DNA of 64,000 nucleotides. It comes from G963556115 sp963675945 (GTDB taxonomy: Bacteria; Planctomycetota; SZUA-567). The notes under the pieces were generated by a model, which worked only from the letters and a program-made list of their open reading frames with translations, searched no databases and was not told the DNA's origin. The stretch is from NCBI GenBank assembly GCA_963675945.1, contig OY780932.1:620001-684000 (forward strand), written 5' to 3'. Position numbers and translations under genes: made by a program. Shown here in pieces: positions 52,709 through 61,171 of the stretch (the first letter of the stretch is position 1; each line of letters begins with the position of its first letter).

Positions 52709-55438
52709 ATGAAGCAACCTAAACCATTACTCTATATACTGCTAGTAACCTTCTTACTTGTAGCCGCAATTCCCTTTTGTATCGAGATAACACACGACTT
52801 TATAACTTATTCTACTTCCTCCGAGCAGTATATATCGACACAGCTGCAAAACATCGCGGAAACTTCAGACTTCTGGATTCAGAGTTTTCTGCAAAACTAC
52901 AAACAGAGAATCGAATCTCTTGCCGCCGCCATAAACCCAACCACCGACTCGGCAGAAAGACTACACAAAAACTTCAAAGCCTGGGCAGATCTGGATAACA
53001 ATATTATTGGGCTGGCTTTAATCACCCCAGAGCATACCCTTGAAAGTCCGTATGCCGACAATCTTAAGATCTTCTCCAATATCAATATCAAGAGACACCT
53101 CAAAAATTATCTGCAGAAAATTACCGCTCACAAGACCCAGACCGAGCTAGTAATTCCACTGCTGACCCCACTATCTGAAAACGGATATTATCTGCTCGTC
53201 TTACTCAATCCGAAATTCATGGATAAATCGCCAGCTGCGTCTACCGCTCTGGCTGAAATCGACATAGACATCCTGAGCAACAGAGGCCAGGTCATTGCCA
53301 CAAACCAGCTGGATAATCCCGTAACCGAGGTGAAGAACCCGGTAATTATCGACAAACTGCATGCCGAAGAATCCGGTTTTATCAACTATACCGCCATGGA
53401 CACAGATCTTAGCAAGCGTAGTTTCTTCCACCCACTGACTATCGGCAAGATCCCAACCAACCTCATACTCGTCACCTCCGTGACACTACCCCAACAGCTC
53501 TCATTCTTCACCTATGCTCTCAGCCATACCCTGCTCCCAGTTATTATCCTTATTATTCTGGCCATCATCGCTACCGCCAGCTTATACAGGTATATTTCCA
53601 AACCCATAAGCGAAATAATCAAGATAATATTCTATATTCAAGGCGGCGTCTTAGAGCATCGAGTCGCCGCACAGCGTCAGGGTGAACTTGGACTGCTGAT
53701 CAAATCCTTCAATGACATGGTAAGAAATCTGGAGAAACGCCTCCAATACCAGAAGCGAATGAAACAGGAGATTCTCCTGCGCAATAGATATGAAGAGAAG
53801 CTAAAGTCTTCGCGCGAAGAAGCGGTATCGCTGAGCAAGGCAAAAGATGAATTTCTGGCAAATATTTCACATGAAATACGTACCCCACTCAATGCAATTA
53901 TCGGCTTTTCCGAGAAGATTATTCTAGAATATCCCAACGCACCTTTTACGAAAAATGTCAAGACTATTCTAAGTGAATCGGATCATCTGCTGTTACTACT
54001 CAACGACCTTCTGGATAATGCTAAGATCGAAGCAGACAAACTTGATCTGGAGTACATTCCCTTTGACCTGCATAAATGCCTTGCCGAGACTGTGGATCCA
54101 TACCGCGAATCAGCCAGCAAAAAGAATATTACCATGACCTTGGAGATCAGCCCTGACACCCCAAAGTATGTCATCTTCGATCCTCTACGGTTCAGACAAG
54201 TTCTGGTAAATCTACTCAGTAATGCTATCAAGTTTACAGAAAAAGGATCCATTCGCATCAAGACCGCGGTCAGCAGCAGCACCAGTGATCATACCGACGT
54301 CTATTTTTCCGTAATTGATACTGGTATCGGCATACCCAAAGAGAAACAGAAGACCATCTTTGATCAGTTCTCCCAAGCGGACGGGAGTACTACCCGCAAA
54401 TATGGAGGCACCGGACTCGGCACTACTATCTCCAAAAAACTAGTCACACTCATGGGCGGAGAGATGTGTCTGGAGAGTGAACTGGGCAAAGGCAGCACCT
54501 TCTGGTTTACGCTCTCACTCAACACCAATATCTCTGATAATGATCTGATCAAGATAAGCACCGATAGCAACTCAACCCCAAGCGACAATGCCAACAAATT
54601 CACCGGCACCGTCCTGGTTGCTGAAGACTATGAGGTCAATCAAGAATTAATTCGCAGCCAACTTGAATACCTCGGACTCAATGTACTCATTGCCGGTAAT
54701 GGCAGAATTGCGGTAGAAGACTGCAAACGCATATTCTTCGACCTCGTATTTATGGATCTACAGATGCCGGAGATGGGCGGTATCGAAGCCGCACGCAGAA
54801 TACGCATCGACTACCCGCACTATGAGAAGGTACCGATCATTGCGCTGACAGCGAATGCCGACAAGGATATCCGTAATGTCTGTAAGGCAGTTGGCATGAA
54901 CGGAATTCTCAACAAGCCCACGCACATTGACGAACTCGCCGCTTCGTTACTCAAATGGCTACCCCGCAGTTGCAAGATCTCGCCGGTATCAATCTCTGCC
55001 CAGGCCGAAGAAAAATCCGAAGACAACAGCTTCACCAGTGACAATGTACTCACCCCAGACACCACCAGTTATCAGAAGCCCCAACCCCGGGCAGAACCTC
55101 CCATTGATTTTGCGGAGGCCTATAAATTATTCGGCAACAATAAGATGGTATTCAATATGGCTTTGAATAATTTTATCGATTCACTGGAGACAACGATTAT
55201 CCCCCAGCTTGAGCAGTCCCTGCATAATGAGGATTCAGAGATGTTACGCAGTAACGCCCACAAGCTAAAGGGTGGAGCCGCAAGTGTCACCGCCAAAAAA
55301 TTATCTAGGATCGCCGGCATACTAGAGAAAAATTCGGAAAAAGCCAATCTTGAAGAAGCCAACAACCTCATCGGCGATATCAAAAACACCTTTATTGAGG
55401 TCAAAGAATATATCAGCAAACAGCAGAATAATTCATAG
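52709..55438 (+). CDS. Hybrid sensor histidine kinase (dCACHE-like-HAMP-HisKA-HATPase-REC-Hpt)
   Basis: A 909-residue kinase with all modules of a phosphorelay: TM1 (about 6-24), a 240-residue periplasmic sensor domain, TM2 (LLPVIILIILAIIATASLY), HAMP, a coiled coil, HisKA (DEFLANISHEIRTPLNAIIGF), HATPase (NLLSNAIKFTEKG, DTGIGIP, GGTGLGTTISKKLV), receiver (VAEDYEVNQ, FMDLQMPEMGG, LNKPTH) and C-terminal Hpt with NAHKLKGGAASV. The Hpt could pass phosphate to the CheY-like protein encoded 58 bases downstream. The ATG at 52709 follows AGGAAGAGA; the open frame begins at a TTG at 52682. Confidence 0.93.
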   Translation: MKQPKPLLYILLVTFLLVAAIPFCIEITHDFITYSTSSEQYISTQLQNIAETSDFWIQSFLQNYKQRIESLAAAINPTTDSAERLHKNFKAWADLDNNIIGLALITPEHTLESPYADNLKIFSNINIKRHLKNYLQKITAHKTQTELVIPLLTPLSENGYYLLVLLNPKFMDKSPAASTALAEIDIDILSNRGQVIATNQLDNPVTEVKNPVIIDKLHAEESGFINYTAMDTDLSKRSFFHPLTIGKIPTNLILVTSVTLPQQLSFFTYALSHTLLPVIILIILAIIATASLYRYISKPISEIIKIIFYIQGGVLEHRVAAQRQGELGLLIKSFNDMVRNLEKRLQYQKRMKQEILLRNRYEEKLKSSREEAVSLSKAKDEFLANISHEIRTPLNAIIGFSEKIILEYPNAPFTKNVKTILSESDHLLLLLNDLLDNAKIEADKLDLEYIPFDLHKCLAETVDPYRESASKKNITMTLEISPDTPKYVIFDPLRFRQVLVNLLSNAIKFTEKGSIRIKTAVSSSTSDHTDVYFSVIDTGIGIPKEKQKTIFDQFSQADGSTTRKYGGTGLGTTISKKLVTLMGGEMCLESELGKGSTFWFTLSLNTNISDNDLIKISTDSNSTPSDNANKFTGTVLVAEDYEVNQELIRSQLEYLGLNVLIAGNGRIAVEDCKRIFFDLVFMDLQMPEMGGIEAARRIRIDYPHYEKVPIIALTANADKDIRNVCKAVGMNGILNKPTHIDELAASLLKWLPRSCKISPVSISAQAEEKSEDNSFTSDNVLTPDTTSYQKPQPRAEPPIDFAEAYKLFGNNKMVFNMALNNFIDSLETTIIPQLEQSLHNEDSEMLRSNAHKLKGGAASVTAKKLSRIAGILEKNSEKANLEEANNLIGDIKNTFIEVKEYISKQQNNS

Positions 55439-55496
55439 AATTACTCTAGATTTAATACACGGCAAAAACTATAATATTTCTGAAAAGGAGAAGTAA

Positions 55497-55892
55497 ATGC
55501 GTATTCTTACTGTAGACGACAACTATATCAATCGCGTTCAGCTCAAATCCTTACTCGCCGCTTACGGTGATGTTGATACTGTACCCAATGGCGAGCTAGC
55601 TTTTGCGATGTTTGTTGCCGCACATGACGAAGGGGCACCATACTCCCTGATAACCATGGACATTGATCTTGGCGGCACCGATGGACGTGAAGTGGTGGAA
55701 AGAATCCGAGAGTGGGAGACCAACACCAAGGCCTATAAGAATGATCTGGAGTCCAAGATCCTCATGGTTACCGTCAAAGATTCGGGAGAGGACGTTTTTT
55801 CATCCTTCAACAAAGGCTGCGAAGGCTATCTGATCAAGCCAGTTACCGCCGAAAGCCTGCAGACCGAACTTACCAAGATCAAACTTATCTAA
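55497..55892 (+). CDS. Single-domain response regulator (CheY-like)
   Basis: A 131-residue receiver with the acidic pair in TVDDNY, phospho-acceptor Asp in ITMDIDLGGTDG and Lys in LIKPVT. It has an insertion between beta-3 and beta-4 (EWETNTKAYKNDLESK). It has no output domain, so it must act by binding a partner or as a phosphate sink. Likely receives phosphate from the hybrid kinase upstream. AAAAGGAGAA is its ribosome site. Confidence 0.9.
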   Translation: MRILTVDDNYINRVQLKSLLAAYGDVDTVPNGELAFAMFVAAHDEGAPYSLITMDIDLGGTDGREVVERIREWETNTKAYKNDLESKILMVTVKDSGEDVFSSFNKGCEGYLIKPVTAESLQTELTKIKLI

Positions 55893-55931
55893 GCAGCACG
55901 AACAGTATTCAGCTCAGCAGGACTACCCCAT

Positions 55932-56927
55932 ATGCGTAAAGAGATTGACCTACCCTACCACACTGAAGAGCAACAACTCCTCTTTGGTCAAAATGATAAA
56001 AACCTCCGTCTGCTCCGCGAGACCTTCCCCATCAAGATCATTACCCGCGGGGAAGTAATCCTGTTAGACGGGCAGACAGAGACGGTAAATCAGGTAGCCA
56101 ACATTCTCTATAAAATAATCCGTAAGATTGAGGGCGGACAAAATGATATCGAGCGCCTGCTTGAGGTCGTCCTTGAAGACACCCCCGGGCGCAACTCTTC
56201 TCTGAGCATTCGCACCGAGAGGAGCATTATTGAGGCCAAGACCGAAGGGCAGCAGGAGTACATCAAGGCTATCCGCAATCATGGTCTGGTATTTGCTTTG
56301 GGTCCTGCCGGTACCGGCAAGACCTTTCTCGCCACTGCCTGCGCCATAGAAGCTTTACGCCGTGATGAAGTGCAGCGTATCATCCTAACTCGTCCGGCAG
56401 TCGAGGCTGGAGAGAATCTGGGATTTCTCCCCGGAGATCTGAAGGAGAAGGTCGATCCCTATCTGCGCCCTATCTATGACGCCTTGTCCGACATGCTTGG
56501 TCGGCGGCAGATGGCGCATTATCTAGATACCGGAATTATCGAGATAGCCCCACTGGCCTTTATGCGCGGGCGGACTCTCAACAACGCCTTTGTCATTTTA
56601 GATGAAGCCCAGAATACAGTTCCCAGCCAGATGAAGATGCTGCTGACCAGGATCGGCAAGAATTCAAAGTGTGTCGTCACCGGAGACACTACGCAGATAG
56701 ATCTGACCAAGCCTCAGAGTTGCGGCCTGCTCCACGCCACCAGTATTCTACATGAGATAAAAGGAGTAGCGATAATCAACCTCAAAAACTCTGATATTGT
56801 CCGTCATCGCCTGGTAGCTGAGATAGTAAAAGCCTATGACCGGTTCGAAAATAGAATCAAGTATAGCACACACACCCGTAGCTCAGATGAAGAAAAAAAA
56901 GAGCCGCGCGAGCAGAATACAGAATAA
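55932..56927 (+). CDS. PhoH family ATPase
   Basis: A 331-residue PhoH-like protein: an N-terminal KH-like segment, then the ATPase core with Walker A GPAGTGKTFLA, PAVEAGENLGFLPGDLKEKVDPYLRP, the FMRGRTLNNAFVILDEAQN Walker B region and TGDTTQIDLT. PhoH proteins are widespread ATPases linked to RNA metabolism, usually beside ybeY/ybeZ; here ybeY is absent and the gene follows the two-component pair by 39 bases. It converges on the ExeA-like gene with two bases between stops. Confidence 0.93.
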   Translation: MRKEIDLPYHTEEQQLLFGQNDKNLRLLRETFPIKIITRGEVILLDGQTETVNQVANILYKIIRKIEGGQNDIERLLEVVLEDTPGRNSSLSIRTERSIIEAKTEGQQEYIKAIRNHGLVFALGPAGTGKTFLATACAIEALRRDEVQRIILTRPAVEAGENLGFLPGDLKEKVDPYLRPIYDALSDMLGRRQMAHYLDTGIIEIAPLAFMRGRTLNNAFVILDEAQNTVPSQMKMLLTRIGKNSKCVVTGDTTQIDLTKPQSCGLLHATSILHEIKGVAIINLKNSDIVRHRLVAEIVKAYDRFENRIKYSTHTRSSDEEKKEPREQNTE

Positions 56928-56929
56928 AC

Positions 56930-57730
56930 CTATTTGTTCATATCGATCAGGGCTGCTTTTACCACCTCTTTATCAACAAGAGGCGCCCGCTTGCCGTACC
57001 CCGCAAGCAATGACATATCCGCAATACCGTTTATCAACCGCGGCACACCATTTGCAGCCGTAGCTATCAGTTCCTCCGCCTCAGAAGTAAAGATCTCTTC
57101 TTTACCCCCTGCCACCGCCAGACGATGCCGGATATATTTAATCGCATCACTATGGCTGAGCGCCTCAAGATGGAAACGCACACTGAGCCGCTGCAAAAAC
57201 TGCTGGGACTGACGTACCCGTTCACGCATCTCGGGTTGGCCAAGGAGAAGGAGCGTCACCGCAAACTTCCTGTCCTGCTGAAAATTCATCAGCAGACGCA
57301 TCTCCTCAAGGGTTACTGCATCAAGAGTAATCTGCGCCTCATCGATAATAATAATAGTCGAACGTCCGACTCGCTGATGCTCCCGAAAGCAATCGGCAAG
57401 TAACCCCAGCATCTTGGGTTTATCCAATCCCCGAGCATCACAACCAAACTGCCGGAGTATATCACAAAGAAGTTCTGTCGCATCAAGATTAGAATGGACA
57501 ATACTTGCACACTCGAATCGCTCTGGATTCAATTCATCAATCAAGATGCGCGAGAGAAGCGTCTTACCACTGCCCACCTCCCCGGAGAGCATCATCCCTC
57601 CCTGCCCTTCAAGAATACAGTAAAGCATCCGGGTCAAAGCCTCTTCATGCTGTGACGAAAAATAAAAATAATTTGGATCCGGGGTATTACGAAACGGTTT
57701 GTCTACCAGCCCCCAATGCTTTTCATACAT
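56930..57730 (-). CDS. ExeA/MshM-like AAA ATPase
   Basis: A 266-residue AAA+ ATPase of the general-secretion ExeA type: MYEKHWGLVDKPFRNTPDPNYFYFSSQHEEAL at the start, Walker A GEVGSGKT, Walker B STIIIIDEAQ and sensor-type LLGQPEMRERV. ExeA-like ATPases assist assembly of secretins or pili in the envelope. The C-terminal peptidoglycan-binding domain of full ExeA is missing. It lies just behind the coiled-coil membrane protein gene on the same strand and probably works with it. The ATG at 57730 is chosen from family alignment; a GTG at 57742 is also in frame. Confidence 0.85.
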   Translation of the reverse strand: MYEKHWGLVDKPFRNTPDPNYFYFSSQHEEALTRMLYCILEGQGGMMLSGEVGSGKTLLSRILIDELNPERFECASIVHSNLDATELLCDILRQFGCDARGLDKPKMLGLLADCFREHQRVGRSTIIIIDEAQITLDAVTLEEMRLLMNFQQDRKFAVTLLLLGQPEMRERVRQSQQFLQRLSVRFHLEALSHSDAIKYIRHRLAVAGGKEEIFTSEAEELIATAANGVPRLINGIADMSLLAGYGKRAPLVDKEVVKAALIDMNK

Positions 57731-57744
57731 AAACTTACGCACCC

Positions 57745-59319
57745 CTATTTCATATACTCTCTTAATCCAGCCTTATGCGCCTTGATTTGCCCCGCCTTAC
57801 CCTGCTGGGGTGCATTCTCACCTCCTGCGCCTCGCACCCGGATAACCAACTCTTTTAATGCATCATTTCTGCTATAATCGAGAATTCTGCTCCCCCCGAC
57901 TGTATGCCCGCGATTCAACTGCTGCAGGCGCACAAGACTTCCTAATTCCGGCTTAATGCTGCGTATATCTAGCGCACTAGCGCTTCGCGCCCCACCCTTC
58001 TCCGACCTCTTTCCGCTACTGCGCCAGCTCAAAAAACCAATAATAACCACCGAACTAACGGTCAGCAACACCAATACCGCGAGAATAAGCGAATTCAGCG
58101 GATTCTCCTCGATCAAACTCTGTAAACGCTCTGCAATACTCACATGTTTGAGTTCATAGCAGAGTCCCAGAGATAATTCAAGGCCACCCGCTGTTATACC
58201 AGCCTCGGCATAATATGTCGAAATGTTTGCCGCCACTATTTCATTCCAGCCGTCAAGTGGTATGCTTGTCTTCACCCCGTCACTCTGAGGGAAAGCACGC
58301 ACCAATTCATGATTCTCCCCAAATATATACCCACTGTACGCCCCATCCCCCAGCGTGCGGGTTATATAGGCCTCCAGAATTCCGGCCAACTCTACAAGCG
58401 AAGGTTCTGCCGCCATATCGTTATTCTTCAAGCTGAGGGTAAGAATCAATTGATAACGTTTCGGCTCGAGCTGTAGAATCATACTTCTGGTCGCCTCAGT
58501 CGTTAAATTCGCCGAAAGCATAGACTCCCCGCCAAGGCTGAAGAGAATTTTGCCGCCAGCCTCTGCAATTGTAAATACAGCACCCATAGGCAAAAAATTG
58601 GCAATATCCGGGCTCAACTCCGTAAATAGCTGTACCGGGTCAGTAACACTTTGAATCTGTTCATCCTTGAGAAATCTCCTCAACTCCTTGAGTTTACTAA
58701 CCTCATTCTTAACATTTATACTCCCGCGCTCCTGAAAATTACGACTATTCTCAATATTAGTACTTTTTATTCGAGCCAGAAGATTCGGCAATTCTTTGGC
58801 GTTGTCGACATTATTTTCAAGTAACGGATTCGGAGTATCAAGGTTACTCTGCGCCTCAGCAATCATATCGTCAAGGTTGAGCTGCATTCGGGTAACATCC
58901 TGCTTTATACGCAGCATCTCCTTGGTCATCGAGCTTAAACGTTTGAGGGCAAAAGCCGCGAGTTCCTCACGCTTCTTTTTAATATCTTCCAGACTAGACT
59001 GAGCCGCATCGGCCTCACGTTTGATAATTGCCGCTTGGAGAAATACCTGCATATCCGCGAGCAGTGTCTCGGTATGCCGTTTCAAACTCTGCTCCTCCTT
59101 CTGCCGTTGCTGTTTAAGCCGTGCCACATACTCCTCAGTAAGCACCCTCGCTCCACTTAATACCCGCTCTATCTCTGTCTGTGCAGCCTTTTTCTCCTCT
59201 ATTTTTTCACTTGAAATCACCCCGTATACCACACTGCAGATTCCGCCAACCCCTGCGGTAATAATCAGCAACATCAGGATTAGCACCAACCTTCTCCTGG
59301 TAAAGACCTTTCCAGCCAT
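57745..59319 (-). CDS. Two-TM coiled-coil membrane protein of unknown function
   Basis: A 524-residue protein: TM1 (LVLILMLLIITAGVGGICSVVY, about 12-33), a long charged coiled coil (about 40-165), a periplasmic alpha/beta sensor-like region (about 210-400), TM2 (LNSLILAVLVLLTVSSVVIIGFL, about 410-432) and a basic, Gly-rich cytoplasmic tail. I do not recognise a family; the layout resembles chemoreceptor-like or secretion-scaffold proteins without a signalling domain. It overlaps or abuts the ExeA-like ATPase gene, which suggests a two-part envelope machine, maybe for the pseudopilin at the left edge. The start at 59319 has AAAGGGG; the frame opens at 59352. Confidence 0.6.
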   Translation of the reverse strand: MAGKVFTRRRLVLILMLLIITAGVGGICSVVYGVISSEKIEEKKAAQTEIERVLSGARVLTEEYVARLKQQRQKEEQSLKRHTETLLADMQVFLQAAIIKREADAAQSSLEDIKKKREELAAFALKRLSSMTKEMLRIKQDVTRMQLNLDDMIAEAQSNLDTPNPLLENNVDNAKELPNLLARIKSTNIENSRNFQERGSINVKNEVSKLKELRRFLKDEQIQSVTDPVQLFTELSPDIANFLPMGAVFTIAEAGGKILFSLGGESMLSANLTTEATRSMILQLEPKRYQLILTLSLKNNDMAAEPSLVELAGILEAYITRTLGDGAYSGYIFGENHELVRAFPQSDGVKTSIPLDGWNEIVAANISTYYAEAGITAGGLELSLGLCYELKHVSIAERLQSLIEENPLNSLILAVLVLLTVSSVVIIGFLSWRSSGKRSEKGGARSASALDIRSIKPELGSLVRLQQLNRGHTVGGSRILDYSRNDALKELVIRVRGAGGENAPQQGKAGQIKAHKAGLREYMK

Positions 59320-59374
59320 GTGTATATCTACCCCTTTTTCAAAACTCAACACCCAAAATACACTTGCACCAGAA

Positions 59375-59403
59375 ATTATACGGTTATAATTGACAAATTA
59401 CAA
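59375..59403 (-). promoter_or_regulatory. Promoter of the coiled-coil/ExeA-like operon
   Basis: On the minus strand TTGTAA (59403-59398), 17-base spacer, TATAAT (59380-59375). Confidence 0.6.
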
Positions 59404-59502
59404 GAATTTGCTGTTCAATCATTTCTTTTATCAAATCCCTTTTTCCAGGCTTTTCAAGATAATTTCAAATTATATCTGGTCATAGATTTTGAATTTTAGT
59501 AT

Positions 59503-59532
59503 AATTATTGTGAATAATTCCTCTCGTATAAT
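59503..59532 (+). promoter_or_regulatory. Candidate hisI promoter with palindrome
   Basis: TATAAT at 59527-59532 with TTATTG at 59505-59510 (16-base spacer). The -35 region lies in a perfect palindrome AATTATT-GTG-AATAATT (59503-59519) that could be an operator. Confidence 0.4.
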
Positions 59533-59563
59533 CGTATATAAGTAATAGTAAAAAGGAGTATCT

Positions 59564-59950
59564 ATGGATTTATCTTTTATAGATGAATTAAAATTTGATG
59601 AAAAAGGTCTTATCCCTGCCATTACTCAGGACTATGAGACTGGTGAAGTTCTTATGGTTGCCTACATGAATAAAGACAGCCTGAAAGAGACCTTTGAGAA
59701 AAAGTTATGTTCATACTGGAGCAGAAGTCGCCAGAAATACTGGGTAAAAGGCGAAACTTCCGGACACACCCAGGAAGTAAAAGAGATCTTTGTTGATTGC
59801 GACAAGGATGTTATACTCTTTAAAATCAAGCAGAACGGCGGAGCTTGTCATACCGGCAACAAGAGTTGTTTTTCTTGGAAAATCACCGATGAAGGTAAGA
59901 TAATTGAAGAAGGAAACATGGTTTTCGATCCAAAAGATGTTTATAAATAA
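59564..59950 (+). CDS. hisI: Phosphoribosyl-AMP cyclohydrolase
   Basis: HisI opens the purine ring of phosphoribosyl-AMP in histidine biosynthesis. The 128-residue protein has LIPAITQDYETGEVLMVAYMN, SYWSRSRQKYWVKGETSGHTQ, the metal segment VDCDKD, and GGACHTGNKSCFSW with the zinc Cys residues. It is the single-domain form without HisE. AAAAAGGAG precedes the ATG. Other his genes are not in the window. Confidence 0.95.
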   Translation: MDLSFIDELKFDEKGLIPAITQDYETGEVLMVAYMNKDSLKETFEKKLCSYWSRSRQKYWVKGETSGHTQEVKEIFVDCDKDVILFKIKQNGGACHTGNKSCFSWKITDEGKIIEEGNMVFDPKDVYK

Positions 59951-59999
59951 ACCCAATCTCACGGTTGAACAACTTTAACTCATTGCGGGGAGAATATAT

Positions 60000-61085
60000 A
60001 TGCCAAAAATACTACTTGGAATGTTCTCCCCAGCTATTTCCGACAAAATCAGTTTTGGTCTGTATAATCGCGGCTATAACTGCCTGGTCGCTTCAGATCC
60101 TTTGAGCCTTAAAGATCTCGTTCAGCATAATGAAGTTTCACTACTGATAATTGAGATCAATCACAACGAAAATATCCTCAAATCTTTTATCAAGGCCTTG
60201 AAGAATACCAAAAAATATCAACAAATCCCAATTCTTGTAGTCATTAACAAATCAAGTGTTGCCGAGATTGATGAGATGTTCAGGATTGGTGCCGATGATT
60301 GTATGAGTAAGCCCTTCAAACTTGCCAGCCTTCTAGCCAAGGCAGAGACTATCCTCAATGAAGGCGTACCCAAGACCGACATCGATAACAACCCTATCCC
60401 AGAGGTAATCCAGAAGAGTATCGAGAAGATCAAAGAAGAAGGAAGACTGCTTGGAGACGTGTCAGAAATCTTTATTGGTGCCTCGGTAAGTGACCCCAAA
60501 GCCAGGCGACTCTCCAGCCCTGGATCCGAGTGGACACCGATAATCGTCAATGAAGCAGTAGCCCCATTCTATGTCGGCAAAGAGCGTGAATATATCCTAA
60601 TCCGTAAGCACCTGATCCGACATACCCCCAAAGAGAGTGAATACGCCGTAGAAGAGAAGATTCTGCTCAAGCGAACCCTCAACCCTTTTGCCGCTGCAGT
60701 AGATACCAGTCAGGAAATTTTTTCCAGCGAACTCTATGCAATCCAGACAGCCAAAGGTTTGTCTTGCCCCAGCCTTGCCTGCATTCTGAACTCACGCTAT
60801 GCCAATTTCTATTTTCAGCGTTGCCGTCTACCCGCAGAAGGACTACGCAGTATATATCTGACCAAATCCGATATTCAGCAACTGCCGATCATCATTCCCA
60901 AACCCAAGCAACAGAATAAGCTGGAAGAATTCTATACCGAATTAGCAAAAATTACTAAAAAAAATAAAGACAGTAAGGATACTATGAAACAGACAAAGAC
61001 TTTAAAAAAAATGAATAGCTATATCTTCAAGATATTCAATATCAATGACGAAGCTATAGCTGCATTTAATTCTTTGCATTTTTAA
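60000..61085 (+). CDS. Pseudo-receiver domain fused to TaqI/Eco57I-type DNA specificity domain
   Basis: A 361-residue protein, 49 bases after hisI, unlike anything I know by architecture. Residues 1-120 are a receiver fold (KILLGMFS, SLLIIEINHN, MSKPFK) in which the phospho-acceptor position is Glu (E52) and the acidic pair is missing, so it is likely a non-phosphorylated pseudo-receiver. Residues about 155-320 look like the TaqI-like C-terminal specificity domain of Type II restriction-methylase enzymes: EEKILLKRTLNPFAAAVDTS, LYAIQTAKGLSCPSLACILNSRYANFYF, KSDIQQLPIIIP. There is no methylase motif (NPPY) or nuclease motif. The C-terminus is Lys-rich. Domain calls are inferred by eye. Confidence 0.6.
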   Translation: MPKILLGMFSPAISDKISFGLYNRGYNCLVASDPLSLKDLVQHNEVSLLIIEINHNENILKSFIKALKNTKKYQQIPILVVINKSSVAEIDEMFRIGADDCMSKPFKLASLLAKAETILNEGVPKTDIDNNPIPEVIQKSIEKIKEEGRLLGDVSEIFIGASVSDPKARRLSSPGSEWTPIIVNEAVAPFYVGKEREYILIRKHLIRHTPKESEYAVEEKILLKRTLNPFAAAVDTSQEIFSSELYAIQTAKGLSCPSLACILNSRYANFYFQRCRLPAEGLRSIYLTKSDIQQLPIIIPKPKQQNKLEEFYTELAKITKKNKDSKDTMKQTKTLKKMNSYIFKIFNINDEAIAAFNSLHF

Positions 61086-61171
61086 AATTTAGTATATAAT
61101 CATTATAGGTTTATGGGATATTTTATAGTTGCTCTTGTTGTGTTATTACTTAGAGCCGTTGATAGTGTATA

